From: an uncultured Clostridium sp.
GTDB lineage: Bacteria; Bacillota_A; Clostridia; Lachnospirales; Lachnospiraceae
DNA: 9,039 nt
Reading direction: 5' to 3'
Assembly (NCBI GenBank): GCA_947174825.1
Contig: CAMWKN010000032.1
Span: forward strand, 1-9,039
Position 1 is the first letter of the stretch, and each line of letters begins with the position of its first letter. The translations under genes and the position numbers were made by a program. The notes beneath the pieces are model-generated. The model saw nothing but the letters and a program-made list of their open reading frames with translations. It was not told the DNA's origin and did not search any database. Below, piece by piece: positions 6,343 through 9,039 of this stretch.

Positions 6343-8607
6343 TTAGTGCAAGATAGTATCAATATGGTGATAAGTATGTTGGTATCCGTTGTGCAGCAAA
6401 TAGTCTTTTGCGTAGATCTTTTTGTTTTCAATGGAAGCATCAAAACGGTAGAGATTATATTCGCCCTGTTGGTAGGCAAAATCTTCTCCGTTGTCCTGAT
6501 AATGTTCATACGTTTCAACATAACCGTTATTGTCAGGATAGATCTGTAATTGCAGAGTATCCAAATCAGCCAGGTTGATGGAAGTCATGGCAGGATAAGT
6601 AGGCAGGATACTCCCTGCTTTAACATAAATAGGGCAATAATCTAGCGGGGCGTCCTGCAAGATGTATCTGCCACCTTGGATACGAGTGTTATCCCAGTAA
6701 TTAATCCAGAGACCTTCTGGAAGATAGACGGATCTCACTGTTGCACCCTGATCAGTAATTGGTGCGACTAACAGCTTATCACCTACCAGATATTCATCGT
6801 TGCACTGGAAGGTGTTAGGATCCTTACTATAGTGAAGAACGAGTGGTCGCAGGAGGGGAAGTCCGGTCCTGGTTTCCTGATAACAAAGGTCGTACAAATA
6901 AGGAAGGAAATGATAATGTAATTGAATGTATTTTCGGTTAATGGTCAATGTCTGATGGTCGAATTGCCAAGGCTCCTGCCTGCGGGTGTATTTAGCGCTG
7001 TGATTGCGAAATAATGGAGAAAAACAATTTGCCTCGATCCAGCGGCAAAGCAGTTCAGGGGTGGTGTTAGCTCCAAATCCGCCAATGTCAGCACCAGCTA
7101 GCGGCTGACCAGATAATCCTAGATTCAGTAATTGTGGAATGGACATTTTAAGGTGGCACCACAGGCTTTGGTTGTCACCAGTCCAAACAGTAGCGTATTT
7201 TTGTGTTCCACTATAGCATGCTCTGGTAATAACAAATGGTCTTCTGCCATCATTATTCTTCAAACCTTCATAGGTGGCTTTTGCCATAAGATGTCCATAT
7301 ACATTATGAATATCCTCGTGTATAAGTGGGTCTAAATCGCCTGGAAAAACTACATCATCTGGCAATGGTCCATGGAAACTGGCTGGCTCGTTCATATCAT
7401 TCCAAATGCCACGTATATGATGTTGTACTTGGAATTTGCTTTGTTCTGCCCACCAGTCCCTGACTATTTTAGATGTAAAATCAGGAAAGACAGAATCACC
7501 TGGCCATACCACATTATGGTACACTTCACCTTCTGGCGTCTGTGCAAAGTAGTTATTCTGCAGACCGGTGTCGTAGAGGGGATAACCGGATTCTGCCTTG
7601 ACACCTGGATCAATAATAGTTACTAACTTAATTCCCATTTCTGCCAATGTATCACTTAATGCGGTTAGATTAGGAAAACGGGAATCATCTACGGTGAATA
7701 CCTTAAAATTATCCATATAGTCAATATCCAAGTGAATGGCATCGCAAGGAATTTGCAATTTGCGGAAGGTTTTCGCCAGTTCCAGGACTTCTCTCGCAGA
7801 GGAATAACTCCAACGGGATTGCTGGTATCCCAGTGTCCAGAGTTGTGGCAGGGGTGCTCTGCCTGTCAGAGATGTATAGTTGGACACCACATCACTCATG
7901 GTGGCTCCGTAGATAAAATAGTAGTCTAATTCTCCTTTGGCGGCAGAGAAACTATAGTATTTCGAACTTTCATACCCTAGATCAAAGTAGGTTTTGTGCG
8001 GATTGTCCACAAAAATGCCATAGACACAATTTTGACGCAATACAATGAGAAATGGAATGGATTTATACAATGCTCGGAAGGTGGGATTTTCTACTTGTGG
8101 ATCTGGCAAATCAGAGTTCCACATAATGTAATCATAGCCTTTTTTATCTAAGAATCCGGTTTTGTCTCCTAAGCCGTAGAAATGTTCATCCCCGTAAAGT
8201 TTTTTGTATATTTGGTATGAGCGTGGAACATCTGCGTCTGGAATGGAATGACCTTCTTGTGCCATAAGATCCAGTTCTTCTAAAGACAGGTTCTCTCTAG
8301 TGGCAGTATTACCAGAATAATCCTCACATAGTATCCTGCCATCTGAGGATGAGATGGAAAGATGATTTTGTGAAAAAATCTGAATCTGAAGAATGCTGGT
8401 AACATAGCATTCACTATCCTGTTGACAGAAACTGCCTGTGTTTTCTGGTAAATGTTCAATGGCATAAGAGGTGGTGTTATGGTATGTTGGTAATCCCTGG
8501 GAATTGTCAGATACGCTCCGGATGCGTAGTATATGGTTTGTCAATGCATCAATCTGCAGAGTATCGGTGAGTAGAGTAGTTTGTTGGTTTATTAATTGTG
8601 TTTTCAT
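6343..8607 (-). CDS. GH31 family alpha-glucosidase (cytoplasmic)
   Basis: A 754-residue glycoside hydrolase that should release glucose from the non-reducing end of alpha-glucosides (maltose, isomaltose or related oligosaccharides) with retention of configuration; the exact linkage cannot be read from sequence. Domain order: N-terminal beta-sandwich (mutarotase-like) about 1-245; (beta/alpha)8 catalytic barrel about 250-590 beginning PLPQLWTLGYQQSRWSY; C-terminal beta domains, with a DUF5110-like region about 685-735 (YEHYQDNGEDFAY). Catalytic signatures: substrate-pocket Asp294 and Asp296 (HLDIDYMD), nucleophile Asp404 in GIWNDMNEP, acid/base Asp478 in WTGDNQ, and FRNHS around His536. There is no signal peptide, so substrate must enter by transport. 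The start is ATG at 8607 with GGGGGAT just upstream on the minus strand. Length is normal for the family and no key residue is missing. It is convergent with the pilus operon, with no partner sugar genes in the window. Confidence 0.95.
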   Translation of the reverse strand: MKTQLINQQTTLLTDTLQIDALTNHILRIRSVSDNSQGLPTYHNTTSYAIEHLPENTGSFCQQDSECYVTSILQIQIFSQNHLSISSSDGRILCEDYSGNTATRENLSLEELDLMAQEGHSIPDADVPRSYQIYKKLYGDEHFYGLGDKTGFLDKKGYDYIMWNSDLPDPQVENPTFRALYKSIPFLIVLRQNCVYGIFVDNPHKTYFDLGYESSKYYSFSAAKGELDYYFIYGATMSDVVSNYTSLTGRAPLPQLWTLGYQQSRWSYSSAREVLELAKTFRKLQIPCDAIHLDIDYMDNFKVFTVDDSRFPNLTALSDTLAEMGIKLVTIIDPGVKAESGYPLYDTGLQNNYFAQTPEGEVYHNVVWPGDSVFPDFTSKIVRDWWAEQSKFQVQHHIRGIWNDMNEPASFHGPLPDDVVFPGDLDPLIHEDIHNVYGHLMAKATYEGLKNNDGRRPFVITRACYSGTQKYATVWTGDNQSLWCHLKMSIPQLLNLGLSGQPLAGADIGGFGANTTPELLCRWIEANCFSPLFRNHSAKYTRRQEPWQFDHQTLTINRKYIQLHYHFLPYLYDLCYQETRTGLPLLRPLVLHYSKDPNTFQCNDEYLVGDKLLVAPITDQGATVRSVYLPEGLWINYWDNTRIQGGRYILQDAPLDYCPIYVKAGSILPTYPAMTSINLADLDTLQLQIYPDNNGYVETYEHYQDNGEDFAYQQGEYNLYRFDASIENKKIYAKDYLLHNGYQHTYHHIDTILH

Positions 8608-8752
8608 TGCTGATCCCCCATTTATTTATATGGTTATAAAACGAAAAAAATGAGTTATTTCGGTTCTGTTATTGTTCTGAAAGTAGTGTAACATAATCCC
8701 TGTTGGGGAGCAAATGACAAGTGTAATTTCATCATGTTGAACTTCTTTTTTG

Positions 8753-8781
8753 TTGTCAAAATGGAGAATCGACGATATAAT
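8753..8781 (+). promoter_or_regulatory. Near-consensus vegetative (sigma-A) promoter for the Rpn-like gene
   Basis: TTGTCA (8753-8758; five of six consensus bases) and TATAAT (8776-8781; six of six) are separated by the ideal 17 bases. Transcription would start near 8788, about 49 nt before the ATG at 8837. No equally convincing promoter was found for the divergent GH31 gene; A/T-rich candidates such as TATAAA and TATAAC on the minus strand near 8625-8640 lack a good -35. Confidence 0.8.
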
Positions 8782-8787
8782 AAATAC

Positions 8788-8822
8788 AAAATATTTTACC
8801 TTATAAATAAGGAGAATATTTT
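8788..8822 (+). promoter_or_regulatory. 5'-terminal mRNA stem-loop upstream of the Rpn-like gene
   Basis: AAAATATT (8788-8795) pairs with AATATTTT (8815-8822). Inside it CCTTA (8799-8803) pairs with TAAGG (8808-8812) around a TAAA loop, with a small internal loop between the two stems. The predicted start of transcription falls at the base of this stem, so it could protect the 5' end of the mRNA. An AAGGAG sequence (8809-8814) is partly buried in the stem, while the functional ribosome site (AAAGGA, 8825-8830) is free just after it. Confidence 0.5.
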
Positions 8823-8836
8823 TGAAAGGATAAAGT

Positions 8837-9039
8837 ATGCAGAAAAAAACACCAGATTATGATAATGTGTTTAAGACGATGAAAAGCAAGCATAAAAGGC
8901 TTTTCATATCGGTGATCAACGATATCTTCGGCAAGAATTATCCAATGGACGTTAAAGTGGATATACTACCCTCAGAGGGATATTTGACTGAGAGCGAGAC
9001 ACCAGATGGGAGTAAAGAGATTGAGGAGCAGATATCAGA
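8837..9039 (+). CDS. Rpn / PD-(D/E)XK nuclease family transposase-like protein, 3' partial
   Basis: Only the first 67 codons are in the window and the frame is open to the right edge. The start is ATG 8837, with AAAGGA at 8825-8830. The N-terminus (DYDNVFKTMKSKHKRLFIS, INDIFGKNYPMD, LPSEGYLTESET, GSKEIEEQIS) resembles the abundant Lachnospiraceae proteins annotated as Rpn-family recombination-promoting nuclease or PD-(D/E)XK nuclease family transposase, usually about 250-330 residues. The residues of the nuclease core mainly lie beyond the edge, so activity cannot be judged. Such genes often occur as several near-identical copies per genome. The strong promoter ahead of it suggests it is transcribed on its own. 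Family assignment is from recall of the N-terminal pattern. Confidence 0.8.
   Translation, partial: MQKKTPDYDNVFKTMKSKHKRLFISVINDIFGKNYPMDVKVDILPSEGYLTESETPDGSKEIEEQIS

Noticed and set aside
8608..8752. A catabolite-repression (cre) operator upstream of the GH31 gene
   Set aside because: No sequence close to the cre consensus could be found on either strand, although such control would be plausible for a glucosidase.
1..9039. CRISPR array, tRNA, rRNA or complete insertion sequence
   Set aside because: No regularly spaced direct repeats, no tRNA/rRNA signature and no full transposase with terminal repeats were seen; the only mobile-related gene is the partial Rpn-like one at the right edge.

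Overview
The window looks like a chromosomal segment of a low-to-mid GC anaerobic Firmicute. The best guess is class Clostridia, family Lachnospiraceae. This rests on the gene set (a clostridial-type Tad/Flp pilus locus with DUF5702 and DUF6382-FHA proteins, and a Lachnospiraceae-like Rpn/PD-(D/E)XK protein) and on A/T-rich spacers with strong GGAGG-type ribosome binding sites. No taxonomic marker gene is present, so this is inference.

Positions 1-6260 (+ strand) hold the distal part of a tight-adherence (Tad, type IVb/Flp pilus) operon. In order they are: a TadC-like inner-membrane platform protein cut by the left edge; a small Flp1-type pilin; a DUF5702 membrane-anchored protein; a 280-nt spacer dominated by a long RNA-type hairpin; a TadE-like pseudopilin with two C-terminal Cys/His modules; a small A24 prepilin peptidase; a second TadE-like pseudopilin; and a DUF6382-FHA regulatory protein. 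The ATPase (TadA/CpaF) and TadB would be expected to the left, outside the window. The model is that the peptidase matures the Flp pilin and probably the pseudopilins, the TadC-like protein forms the assembly platform, the TadE-like and DUF5702 proteins act outside the membrane, and the FHA protein couples the machine to Ser/Thr phosphorylation.

Positions 6343-8607 (- strand) encode a cytoplasmic GH31 alpha-glucosidase, convergent with the pilus operon and apparently unrelated to it. Positions 8608-8836 are a divergent intergenic region with a near-consensus vegetative promoter reading right. From 8837 the window ends in the first 67 codons of an Rpn/PD-(D/E)XK-family nuclease or transposase-like gene, cut by the right edge.

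The most unusual non-coding signal is the hairpin at 3240-3379. Its two 33-nt arms differ from perfect complementarity almost only by changes that remain G-U pairs in + strand RNA. This suggests a structured RNA inside the pilus operon rather than a simple DNA inverted repeat. No clearly new multi-gene system is evident; the locus is a recognisable clostridial Tad operon with some unusual details.
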